Assembly: GCA_029983705.1 (NCBI GenBank)
Contig: JASBYZ010000088.1
Coordinates: 1 to 6,104 of the forward strand
From: Coriobacteriales bacterium
Lineage (GTDB): Bacteria; Actinomycetota; Coriobacteriia; Coriobacteriales; JAEZZM01
Direction of reading: 5' to 3'
Length of the DNA stretch: 6,104 nt
The notes beneath the pieces are model-generated. The model had not been told where the DNA came from and did no database searches. It saw nothing but the letters and a program-made list of their open reading frames with translations. The stretch's first letter is position 1, and each line of letters starts with the position of its first letter. Shown here piece by piece: positions 1-5,631 of this stretch. The position numbers and the translations under genes are program-made.

Positions 1-547
1 TCTCTGAATCTGCTTGGCGCTTAGTTGCCTCAATTAAGCGGTCGCGCTCTGCGTCAAGTTCCTCTAAGTCTGCCTCGAGCTCGTCTTTTAAGTCCTCAGC
101 GTCCTCTTCACGTGCTTCTACGTCTACATCAGTAATAATGTATGAAGCAAAGTAGAGTACTTTCTCAAGCTCTTTTGGAGCAAGGTCAAGTAAGTAGCCA
201 AGGCGAGAAGGTGAGCCCTTAAAGTACCAAATGTGAGATACCGGAGCTGCAAGCTCAATGTGTCCCATACGCTCACGACGTACCTTTGAGCGAGTAACCT
301 CAACACCGCATCTCTCGCAGACAATGCCCTTGAAGCGAATGCGCTTGTATTTACCGCAGGCGCACTCCCAGTCCTTTACTGGACCAAAGATTTTCTCGCA
401 AAAAAGACCGTCACGCTCTGGCTTTAGGGTTCTATAGTTAATGGTTTCTGGCTTTTTAACCTCACCGTGAGACCATGAGCGGATCTCATCGGCTGATGCT
501 AAACCAATTTTTATGGCATCAAAATTATTGACATCAAAGTCTGTCAC
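1..547 (-). CDS. rpoC: RNA polymerase beta-prime subunit, N-terminal part (cut by window edge)
   Basis: This encodes the first 182 residues of the beta-prime subunit, which with beta forms the catalytic cleft of RNA polymerase. The start is GTG at 547-545, reading VTDFDVNNFDAIKIGLAS. An AAGGAG ribosome binding site (553-558 on the plus strand as CTCCTT) lies inside the last codons of rpoB, 5 nt before the GTG. The rpoB stop and this start are 2 nt apart, so translational coupling is likely. The N-terminal zinc ribbon is complete, with Cys62, Cys64, Cys77 and Cys80 (CACGKYK...CERCG), followed by the conserved RRERMGHIELAAPVSHIW segment (91-107). From about residue 140 the chain becomes highly charged and helical (for example EDAEDLKDELEADLEELDAE). 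This resembles the coiled-coil insertion of actinobacterial RpoC proteins. The catalytic NADFDGD motif lies beyond the window. Identity is certain; only truncation limits the entry. Confidence 0.98.
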   Translation of the reverse strand, partial: MTDFDVNNFDAIKIGLASADEIRSWSHGEVKKPETINYRTLKPERDGLFCEKIFGPVKDWECACGKYKRIRFKGIVCERCGVEVTRSKVRRERMGHIELAAPVSHIWYFKGSPSRLGYLLDLAPKELEKVLYFASYIITDVDVEAREEDAEDLKDELEADLEELDAERDRLIEATKRQADSE

Positions 548-549
548 GT

Positions 550-3500
550 TTACTCCTTATCCTCATTATCAGAAACGGACAGTTCATCATCTAAGTCAAA
601 CTCATCAAGACTGGATGCAATCTCGTCGACCTCATCGGCATCCTCTTCTATCTTTTGAGCTGGCTTTTCAGCCTGAGCAGTGGTGATAAAGGATTGTGCT
701 TCCTCATCATCTGGGTTAGCTGGCTTTTCTTTGTGACTTACCAACTGAACGTCCAGTGCAAGTGAGCGCATCTCTTTAACCAAAACCTTAAATGATTCTG
801 GAACCTCTGCTGGTGGAATGTTTTCGCCCTTAACAATTGCCTCATAGGTCTTAACACGTCCGGCTGTATCGTCTGACTTAACGGTAAGAATTTCTTGGAG
901 AACGCTTGATGCTCCGTATGCGTAGAGCGCCCAAACTTCCATCTCTCCAAATCTTTGTCCACCAAACTGTGCCTTACCACCAAGAGGCTGTTGGGTGATA
1001 AGTGAGTAAGGGCCAGTTGAACGAGCGTGGATCTTATCGTCAACCATGTGTCCTAACTTCAAGGTGTAGTGGATACCAACGGTGATAGGAGATCTAAATG
1101 CCTCTCCAGTTCTTCCGTCATAGAGTGTCATCTTGCCGCGCTCATTAAGTTGTGGAACTAACTCTTCTAAAGCGTAGTTACCATACTTTTCTTTTGCACG
1201 GTGAATTAAGTTTTTATTAGCAAGCTTGATTACTGCAGAAATCTCATCCTCTTGTGCACCGTCAAATACTGGGGTTGCAACGTGGAATGGACCCTCAACG
1301 TACTCATCGCCGTCCTCTTTGTTCCAGCCGTTTCTTGCAGCCCAACCAAGGTGGGTCTCAAGCAGCTGTCCAACATTCATACGAGAAGGAACGCCCAGTG
1401 GGTTTAAGATGATGTCAACTGGAGTACCGTCAATCATATAAGGCATGTCTTCTACCGGTAAGATACGGGAGATAACACCCTTGTTTCCGTGACGACCAGA
1501 TAACTTATCGCCCACTTGAATCTTTCTTCTTTGAGCAACGTATACACGTACAAGGTCATTTACTCCTGGAGCAAGCTCGTCGCCGTTTTCTCTGCTAAAG
1601 CGAACAATTCCAATAACGCGTCCGTAGGAACCGTGAGGCATCTTAAGTGAGGTATCCCTTACTTCACGAGCCTTCTCACCAAAGATTGCTCTAAGAAGGC
1701 GCTCTTCAGCGGTAAGCTCAGTTTCTCCCTTTGGAGTAACCTTTCCAACTAAGACGTCTCCAGCCTTTACCTCTGCACCAATGCGGATGATACCGTCTGC
1801 ATCAAGTTGTGCAAGCATGTCATCTGCAAGGTTTGGAATTTCGCGGGTAATCTCTTCTGGACCAAGCTTGGTATCGCGGGCATCAATCTCGTGTTTGGAG
1901 ATGTGGATTGAAGTAAGTAGGTCTTCAGATACCACACGCTCTGACAAGATGATAGCGTCCTCGTAGTTGTAACCTTCCCAAGGCATATATGCAACAAGAA
2001 GGTTTTGGCCAAGAGCAAGCTCACCATGCTCAGTTGAAGGACCATCAGCAAGCACGTCACCGGCATATACCTCTTGACCAGTTCTTACAATTGGTCTGTG
2101 GTTAATGCAGGTAGACTGGTTTGAGCGCTTATATTTTGGAAGCGGATAAGTCTGAAGTTCGTCATCATCGGTGCGGATAATAATCTCATCAGCATCTGCT
2201 TTTTCTACAATACCGCTCTTTTGGCAGACGATAATCTCGCCTGAGTCAATAGCAGTTCTGTGCTCCATACCAGTACCAACAAGTGGTGCCTTTGGCTTAA
2301 GCAGTGGAACCGCTTGGCGCTGCATGTTTGATCCCATGAGCGCACGGTTAGCGTCATCGTGCTCAAGGAATGGAATAAGAGCTGTAGCAATAGATACCAT
2401 CTGACGAGGAGATACGTCCATGTAGTCCACGTCTTCAACTGGAACTTCTTGTGGCTCACCAAAGTCTCCGTTGAAGTCTTTGGTACGAGCTAAAACGCGC
2501 TCAGCCTCGCGGTCATACTCATCTGTCTCATAGTTATATTGCATAAACTTACGGGTGTCTTGATCAAAGTATGCGTTAGCTTGGGCGATAATATGTTTTT
2601 CTTCCTCATCGGCGGTGAGGTAGTCAATGTCATCAGTAACCTTAGCGTCAACTACGCGTCTGTATGGGGCCTCGATAAATCCAAATGGATTGATGCGAGC
2701 AAAGGTTGCAAGTGAACCAATAAGACCGATGTTTGGACCTTCAGGAGTCTCAATAGGACACATACGTCCGTAGTGAGAGTTGTGAACGTCACGAACTTCC
2801 ATACCAGCGCGCTCTCTTGAAAGACCACCAGGTCCTAGAGCTGAAAGACGACGCTTATGGGTAATGCCTGCAAGTGGGTTGTTTTGGTCCATAAACTGTG
2901 AAAGCTGGGATGAACCAAAGAACTCTTTAATTGAGGCAACAATGGGTCTGATGTTAATAAGTGATTGAGGAGTAATGTCATCTGCGTCTTGGCTTGACAT
3001 TCTCTCACGAACCACGCGCTCCATTCTTGATAAACCAATTCTAAATTGGTTTTGAATAAGCTCACCCACGGTGCGGATACGTCTGTTACCAAAGTGGTCA
3101 ATATCATCAAACTGATAACCCTCAGTGCCTTTGTGGAGCTCAACGATATACTTCATTGACTCAACAATGTCTTCAGGGGTAAGTGTGTACACGTCATCTG
3201 CAACGTCTACCTCAAGTTTTTTATTGACCTTGTATCTACCAACGCGAGCTAAGTCATAGCGCTGTGGATTAAAGAAGAGACCTTCTAACATAGAACGAGC
3301 TGAGTCCACGGTTGGTGGCTCACCTGGTCTAAGTCTCTTATATAGTTCTATTAAGGCATCCTCTTTGGTTTGACAAGAGTCCTTCTCTAGGGTGTTGCGC
3401 ACAAGCTCAGAGTCACCAAGTAAGCTGATAATCTCCTCGTTTGTCTCGGCAATACCTAATGCCTTTAATAGTAAGGTTGCAGGTTGTTTTCTTTTTCTAT

Positions 3501-4062
3501 CAATACGCACTGACAACACGTCACGCTTATCTGTTTCATATTCAAGCCATGCGCCACGTGAAGGGATAACCTTAGTGGTAAGAATCATTTTGTCAGAAGT
3601 TTTGTCTCGCTCTTGTGAGTAGTAAACTCCAGGAGATCTAACAAGCTGAGAAACAACTACTCTCTCAGTTCCGTTGATAATAAAAGTGCCGCGTGGGGTC
3701 ATGAGAGGGAAATCTCCCATAAATACCACTTGCTCTTTCATTTCTCCGGTATCTTTGTTTACAAATCTCACTTCTGCAAGCAGCGGAGCCTGATATGAGA
3801 TATCCTTTTCCTTACACTCCTCTACTGAGTGCTTAGGCTCACCAAACTCATGTCCACCAAATGAAAGCTCCATAGTCTTTGCATTGTTTTCAATTGGAGA
3901 CATGTCTTGGAAGGTCTCATGCAGACCATCTTCCATAAACCACGCAAATGAATCTTTTTGTATTGCAATGAGGTTTGGAAGCTCCATAACTTCTGGGATT
4001 TTACCAAAAGATATGCGCTCTCTGTACGTACTTGAAGGATGTTGGGTATTAGCGATAGCCAC
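550..4062 (-). CDS. rpoB: RNA polymerase beta subunit (complete)
   Basis: This is the second-largest RNA polymerase subunit, 1170 residues, and forms one side of the DNA/RNA channel. It starts at GTG (4062-4060), 8 nt after AAGGAGGA (4071-4078, plus strand TCCTCCTT). Recognisable segments in order are RSPGVYY in the lobe, the rifampicin pocket around residues 388-412 (SQFMDQNNPLAGITHKRRL), GRMCPIETPEGPNIGL, and MGSNMQRQAVPLL. GDKLSGRHGNKGVIS follows, with Lys853 and Lys861 matching E. coli K1065 and K1073, then the C-terminal clamp segment GGKAQFGGQRFGEMEVWAL. Asp392, His402 and Ser407 correspond to E. coli D516, H526 and S531 and are wild type, so no classical rifampicin-resistance change is seen there. 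The protein is about 170 residues shorter than the E. coli subunit, as in Gram-positive lineages. It ends in an acidic, low-complexity tail from about residue 1108 (23 Asp/Glu in 63 residues). It lies directly ahead of rpoC and has its own probable promoter. Confidence 0.99.
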   Translation of the reverse strand: MAIANTQHPSSTYRERISFGKIPEVMELPNLIAIQKDSFAWFMEDGLHETFQDMSPIENNAKTMELSFGGHEFGEPKHSVEECKEKDISYQAPLLAEVRFVNKDTGEMKEQVVFMGDFPLMTPRGTFIINGTERVVVSQLVRSPGVYYSQERDKTSDKMILTTKVIPSRGAWLEYETDKRDVLSVRIDRKRKQPATLLLKALGIAETNEEIISLLGDSELVRNTLEKDSCQTKEDALIELYKRLRPGEPPTVDSARSMLEGLFFNPQRYDLARVGRYKVNKKLEVDVADDVYTLTPEDIVESMKYIVELHKGTEGYQFDDIDHFGNRRIRTVGELIQNQFRIGLSRMERVVRERMSSQDADDITPQSLINIRPIVASIKEFFGSSQLSQFMDQNNPLAGITHKRRLSALGPGGLSRERAGMEVRDVHNSHYGRMCPIETPEGPNIGLIGSLATFARINPFGFIEAPYRRVVDAKVTDDIDYLTADEEEKHIIAQANAYFDQDTRKFMQYNYETDEYDREAERVLARTKDFNGDFGEPQEVPVEDVDYMDVSPRQMVSIATALIPFLEHDDANRALMGSNMQRQAVPLLKPKAPLVGTGMEHRTAIDSGEIIVCQKSGIVEKADADEIIIRTDDDELQTYPLPKYKRSNQSTCINHRPIVRTGQEVYAGDVLADGPSTEHGELALGQNLLVAYMPWEGYNYEDAIILSERVVSEDLLTSIHISKHEIDARDTKLGPEEITREIPNLADDMLAQLDADGIIRIGAEVKAGDVLVGKVTPKGETELTAEERLLRAIFGEKAREVRDTSLKMPHGSYGRVIGIVRFSRENGDELAPGVNDLVRVYVAQRRKIQVGDKLSGRHGNKGVISRILPVEDMPYMIDGTPVDIILNPLGVPSRMNVGQLLETHLGWAARNGWNKEDGDEYVEGPFHVATPVFDGAQEDEISAVIKLANKNLIHRAKEKYGNYALEELVPQLNERGKMTLYDGRTGEAFRSPITVGIHYTLKLGHMVDDKIHARSTGPYSLITQQPLGGKAQFGGQRFGEMEVWALYAYGASSVLQEILTVKSDDTAGRVKTYEAIVKGENIPPAEVPESFKVLVKEMRSLALDVQLVSHKEKPANPDDEEAQSFITTAQAEKPAQKIEEDADEVDEIASSLDEFDLDDELSVSDNEDKE

Positions 4063-4094
4063 CAGGCGATTCCTCCTTCAGGAATAGGGAAATA

Positions 4095-4107
4095 GCGACA
4101 CTGTCGC
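4095..4107 (-). repeat. Small perfect inverted repeat in the rpoB 5' leader
   Basis: GCGACA and TGTCGC are perfectly complementary around one central base. If rpoB is transcribed from the candidate promoter just upstream, this lies at the very 5' end of the roughly 47-nt leader. As RNA it could form only a short stem with a tight loop, so a DNA-binding role or no role at all are both possible. Confidence 0.4.
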
Positions 4108-4115
4108 AAACGTAT

Positions 4116-4144
4116 AAGTTACAAAAAGTCAGACAATTTGTCAA
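4116..4144 (-). promoter_or_regulatory. Candidate rpoB promoter
   Basis: On the minus strand a perfect -35 box TTGACA (4144-4139) is followed after 17 bp by TAACTT (4121-4116). TAACTT keeps the three most conserved -10 positions (T, A and the final T). Transcription would start near 4109, giving a leader of about 47 nt before the GTG of rpoB. The -35 box is inside the left arm of a perfect palindrome, which suggests control by a DNA-binding protein. A separate rpoB promoter makes sense because a terminator lies between rplL and this point. The -10 match is modest, so this remains a prediction. Confidence 0.55.
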
Positions 4145-4160
4145 GAACTTCTTGACAAAT
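4136..4160. repeat. Perfect 12-bp-arm palindrome overlapping divergent -35 boxes
   Basis: The half-site ATTTGTCAAGAA is repeated exactly in inverted orientation around a single central base (4148). Each arm contains a TTGACA hexamer, one reading toward rpoB (4144-4139) and one toward rplL (4152-4157). An additional GACAA half-site lies at 4132-4136. A perfect match of this length is very unlikely by chance in a window of this size. It could be an operator for a dimeric regulator. If transcription reads through from rplL, it could also be an RNA hairpin of about 11 bp usable as a processing site. I do not recognise it as a known operator consensus. Confidence 0.75.
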
Positions 4161-4179
4161 ACAGAATTTTTTGTATAGA
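4152..4179 (+). promoter_or_regulatory. Possible plus-strand promoter facing rplL
   Basis: TTGACA (4152-4157) is followed after 16 bp by TATAGA (4174-4179). The two boxes match the consensus in six and four positions. It would fire against rplL, with a start near 4186. No gene lies downstream on this strand, and the next structure met is the rplL terminator hairpin. It may simply be the mirror image created by the palindrome, or the source of a short antisense RNA. Confidence 0.3.
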
Positions 4180-4231
4180 TATTCAATTTGCTCAAGCACC
4201 GCCGCAAAGTTTGTGCGTATTTATAAATGCC

Positions 4232-4273
4232 AAAAAAGAGGGCCCCATAATAGCTATTCTGGAACCCTCTTTT
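4232..4273 (-). terminator. Intrinsic terminator after rplL
   Basis: On the minus strand AAAAGAGGGTTCC (4273-4261) pairs with GGGGCCCTCTTTT (4246-4234). The stem has 13 pairs including two G-U wobbles, a 14-nt loop, and a run of six U residues at its 3' side (4237-4232). The wobble pairs work only in the minus-strand RNA; read on the plus strand they become C-A mismatches. The element is therefore oriented to end rplJ–rplL transcripts about 40 nt after the rplL stop. A partial terminator at the same place is known between rplL and rpoB in E. coli, so it may be leaky here as well. Confidence 0.85.
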
Positions 4274-4279
4274 ACAATC

Positions 4280-4301
4280 AAAGCGAAAAATTAAGCGCTT
4301 T
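4280..4301 (-). other. Short hairpin in the rplL 3' untranslated region
   Basis: AAAGCG and CGCTTT form a perfect 6-bp stem with a 10-nt loop, between the rplL stop and the terminator. It lacks a clean U tract after the stem and so does not look like a terminator. It may protect the 3' end of the rplL message, or it may be incidental. Confidence 0.35.
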
Positions 4302-4315
4302 AAAGTAAACCTTAA

Positions 4316-4699
4316 TTATTTAAGGCTTACAGCAGCACCTGCCTCTTCAAGTTGCTTCTTAGCATCTTCAGCAGCGTCCTTAGCAGCACCCTCAAGAACT
4401 GGCTTTGGAGCACCTTCAACGAGCTCTTTAGCTTCCTTAAGACCAAGGCTGGTGATTGAACGAACAACCTTGATAACTGCTAATTTGTTGTCACCAAAGC
4501 CCTCAAGGATAACGTCAAATTCGGTCTTCTCTTCTGCAGCTGCAGCGTCTCCACCAGCAGCTGGAGCAGCGCCACCAACCATAACAGGTGCAGCAGCTGA
4601 AACGCCAAATACTTCCTCAAGTTCTTTTACGAGCTCTGAAAGCTCAAGTGCTGGCATTTCTTTTAATGCCTCGATGATCTCTTCGCGAGAAACAGCCAT
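4316..4699 (-). CDS. rplL: 50S ribosomal protein L7/L12
   Basis: This is the multi-copy stalk protein of the large ribosomal subunit. Dimers of it hang from L10 and recruit translation GTPases (EF-Tu, EF-G, IF2, RF3). The 127-residue length is normal. Residues 1-31 form the helical dimerisation and L10-binding domain (SREEIIEALKEMPALELSEL). Residues 35-56 are the Ala/Gly-rich flexible hinge. Residues 58-127 form the globular factor-binding domain with the signature NKLAVIKVVRSITSLGLKEA (71-90) and KELVEGAPKPV. The ATG start (4699-4697) is preceded by AAGGAG (4706-4711) with 6 nt spacing. It lies 93 nt after rplJ in the same direction and is followed by an intrinsic terminator, so rplJ–rplL forms a unit. 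L12 is needed in several copies per L10, consistent with its own strong ribosome binding site. Confidence 0.98.
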   Translation of the reverse strand: MAVSREEIIEALKEMPALELSELVKELEEVFGVSAAAPVMVGGAAPAAGGDAAAAEEKTEFDVILEGFGDNKLAVIKVVRSITSLGLKEAKELVEGAPKPVLEGAAKDAAEDAKKQLEEAGAAVSLK

Positions 4700-4718
4700 G
4701 TTAAACTCCTTAATGTTT

Positions 4719-4741
4719 TGACACCGTATTCCTTGGTGCCA
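4719..4741 (-). other. Hairpin upstream of the rplL ribosome binding site
   Basis: In the minus-strand RNA UGGCACC and GGUGUCA form a 7-bp stem (one G-U wobble). The 9-nt loop contains AAGGA, which looks like a ribosome binding site. The real rplL AAGGAG follows about 8 nt later. The stem could hold the start site open or offer a standby site for ribosomes. This is inferred from the sequence alone. Confidence 0.4.
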
Positions 4742-4762
4742 TCAAATTTAAAATTACAATTT

Positions 4763-4787
4763 CTTAGGCAGCATGCTTACTGCTAAG
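4763..4787 (-). other. Hairpin just after the rplJ stop codon
   Basis: In the minus-strand RNA CUUAGCAG pairs with CUGCCUAAG, with one bulged nucleotide and an 8-nt loop, beginning 5 nt after the rplJ stop. There is no U tract, so it is not a good terminator. It may mark mRNA processing between rplJ and rplL, which need different protein yields. Confidence 0.4.
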
Positions 4788-4792
4788 CGGCA

Positions 4793-5311
4793 TTACGCAG
4801 CGTCTTTTTGATCTGCGATAGCCTTGATAACTTGTGCAAGTTGTTGGTTTGGTCCATTGAGAACGCGAACAACTTTGGTAAGTGGGTTTTGAATGGTACC
4901 AAGAAGCTTTGCGATAAGTTCCTCGTGTGAAGGAAGATCTGCAATAGCCTTGATTTGGTCAACATCAACTACTCTTCCGCTTGAAAGACCACCCTTAATC
5001 TCGAGTTGCTTGTTTTCTATAGCAAATTCTTTTAATACCTTTGCTGGAGCAACTGGATCAGATTCAAAGAAGATGTATGCGGTAGGACCGGTTAATACAT
5101 CTAACTCTGGAAGCTCTGCCTCTGATAAAGCAAGCTTTACAAGATTGTTTTTAAGAACTCTCATGTTAGCGCCAGACTCAGTAAGTTTTCTTCTTAAGTC
5201 TTGGGTAGCTTTAACTGAAAGTCCGCGGTAATCTACAACAAACATTCCAGCTGATTCCTGAAGAGTCTCTTTGATCTCTTGCACCGTATCTTTTTTAGCT
5301 TGTGTTGGCAT
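4793..5311 (-). CDS. rplJ: 50S ribosomal protein L10
   Basis: L10 anchors the L7/L12 stalk to 23S rRNA and, when in excess, represses its own operon by binding the mRNA leader. With the start at ATG 5311 the protein has 172 residues and begins MPTQAKKDTVQEIKE, as expected for the family. An in-frame GTG five codons upstream (5326) overlaps the ribosome binding site and is rejected. The N-terminal RNA-binding domain shows VVDYRGLSV (25-33), LRRKL (39-43) and LKNNLVKLA (53-61). GPTAYIFF (75-82), the DPVAPAK region and KGG (106-108) follow. The C-terminal helix (about 145-172) is the docking site for L12 dimers. The gene stands at the head of rplJ–rplL with a leader of about 340 nt containing an L10-binding element and a terminator. 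rplK and rplA, often just upstream in other genomes, are absent. Confidence 0.97.
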   Translation of the reverse strand: MPTQAKKDTVQEIKETLQESAGMFVVDYRGLSVKATQDLRRKLTESGANMRVLKNNLVKLALSEAELPELDVLTGPTAYIFFESDPVAPAKVLKEFAIENKQLEIKGGLSSGRVVDVDQIKAIADLPSHEELIAKLLGTIQNPLTKVVRVLNGPNQQLAQVIKAIADQKDAA

Positions 5312-5323
5312 ATCTAGAAGGTA

Positions 5324-5333
5324 CACCCCCTTT
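5324..5333 (-). promoter_or_regulatory. Ribosome binding site of rplJ
   Basis: The RNA reads AAAGGGGGUG, which matches the extended anti-16S sequence AAGGAGGUG with one A-to-G change that can still pair as G-U. The distance to the ATG at 5311 is somewhat long (about 12-14 nt). A composite hairpin ends 1 nt upstream of it, so access to this site may be regulated. Confidence 0.6.
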
Positions 5334-5334
5334 C

Positions 5335-5380
5335 ACATGTGACTCATCTGTCCGCTTTATTTCCAAAGCAGGTCACATGT
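5335..5380 (-). other. Composite hairpin abutting the rplJ ribosome binding site
   Basis: ACATGTGAC (5335-5343) and GTCACATGT (5372-5380) are a perfect 9-bp inverted repeat. Inside it, directly stacked on one side, lies a second stem CUGCUUU/AAAGCGG (5352-5371, one G-U). An 8-nt bulge (5344-5351) separates the two on the other side. In the rplJ mRNA this fold lies after the attenuator terminator and ends just before AAAGGGGG. It could influence ribosome loading or RNA stability. There is no U tract, so it is not a terminator. Confidence 0.6.
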
Positions 5381-5390
5381 TTTAGAGGTA

Positions 5391-5432
5391 TAAAACAAAC
5401 GACCCAACTTCTACCAAAGTAAAAGATGGGCC
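5391..5432 (-). terminator. Attenuator terminator in the rplJ leader
   Basis: In the minus-strand RNA GGCCCAUCUUUUAC (5432-5419) and GUAGAAGUUGGGUC (5414-5401) form a stem of 14 positions with one U-U mismatch and two G-U pairs, closed by the loop UUUG. It is followed by the U-rich stretch GUUUGUUUUAU (5400-5390). The fold lies between the L10-binding leader and the rplJ coding region, so it would cut the transcript before any protein is made. It has no T tract in the other direction. Transcription attenuation by L10–L12 is known for the rplJL leader of Bacillus subtilis; this layout fits that mode. Confidence 0.75.
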
Positions 5433-5452
5433 GCAGAACATGTAATATGTAA

Positions 5453-5520
5453 CGACCACCTCGGCAGGCTGGAAATCCATTAAGCTCAAAGAGTTTGAGC
5501 GCCGGCTGTCTTTGGTAGCG
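5453..5520 (-). promoter_or_regulatory. L10 leader (autoregulatory mRNA element of rplJ)
   Basis: This matches my memory of the conserved ribosomal L10 leader family. The RNA shows CUACCAAAGACAGCCGGC, a perfect 7-bp hairpin GCUCAAA/UUUGAGC with loop CUC (5484-5500), the single-stranded UUAAUGGAUUUCC, and CCUGCCGAGGUGGUCGUU. CUACC (5518-5514) pairs with GGUGG (5460-5456), and CGGC (5504-5501) with GCCG (5465-5462). This leaves the purine-rich AAAGACAGC bulge expected of an L10 site that mimics its 23S rRNA target. Free L10–L12 complex is expected to bind here and lower expression of rplJ and rplL. A covariance-model search would settle the exact borders. Confidence 0.85.
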
Positions 5521-5542
5521 GACTAAATGGTTTACTTATAGT

Positions 5543-5598
5543 TGCTTTCTTACAAAGCACTAATCATCTTCGCAAATGCTTAAAAGTTTTTCAAGCAA
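5543..5598 (-). other. Two similar hairpins in the upstream part of the rplJ leader
   Basis: Stem one (5543-5559) is UGCUUU/AAAGCA with a 5-nt loop, perfect over 6 bp. Stem two (5578-5598) is UGCUUGAAA/UUUUAAGCA, 9 bp with one G-U and a 3-nt loop. Both begin UGCUU and end AAGCA, and a third stem with the same core (GCUUU/AAAGC) occurs at 5352-5371. They fill the leader between its 5' end and the L10 site. I know of no assigned function. Positions 5599-5631 hold only an 8-bp palindrome AGCTAGCT (5600-5607). Confidence 0.5.
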
Positions 5599-5631
5599 GA
5601 GCTAGCTGTCTACAAACAACATACATAATAG

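Noticed and set aside
2850..2895. Rifampicin-resistance variant in the RpoB pocket (Ala398 where E. coli has Ser522)
   Set aside because: Alanine at this position is normal in many bacteria including Bacillus, and the main resistance positions are wild type.
738..3143. Several open frames of 60-100 codons inside rpoB on both strands
   Set aside because: All lie within the conserved rpoB coding sequence, lack family resemblance and are by-products of its codon use.
4452..4721. Plus-strand open frame of 89 codons opposite rplL
   Set aside because: It mirrors the Ala/Gly-rich hinge of rplL, is rich in Ser/Ala as expected from an antisense shadow, and has no recognisable domain.
5312..5326. Upstream GTG start for rplJ adding five residues (MYLLD)
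   Set aside because: The GTG overlaps the last bases of the ribosome binding site, and L10 proteins normally begin at the downstream MPTQAKK.
5543..5575. Internal promoter in the rplJ leader (TTGCGA, 17 bp, TAAGAA)
   Set aside because: Only weak matches to both boxes, and it overlaps a perfect hairpin that makes more sense as RNA.
5591..5626. Tiny leader-peptide frame in the rplJ leader (ATG at 5626, 11 codons)
   Set aside because: There is no ribosome binding site upstream and no run of regulatory codons; control here is explained by the L10 element and terminator.
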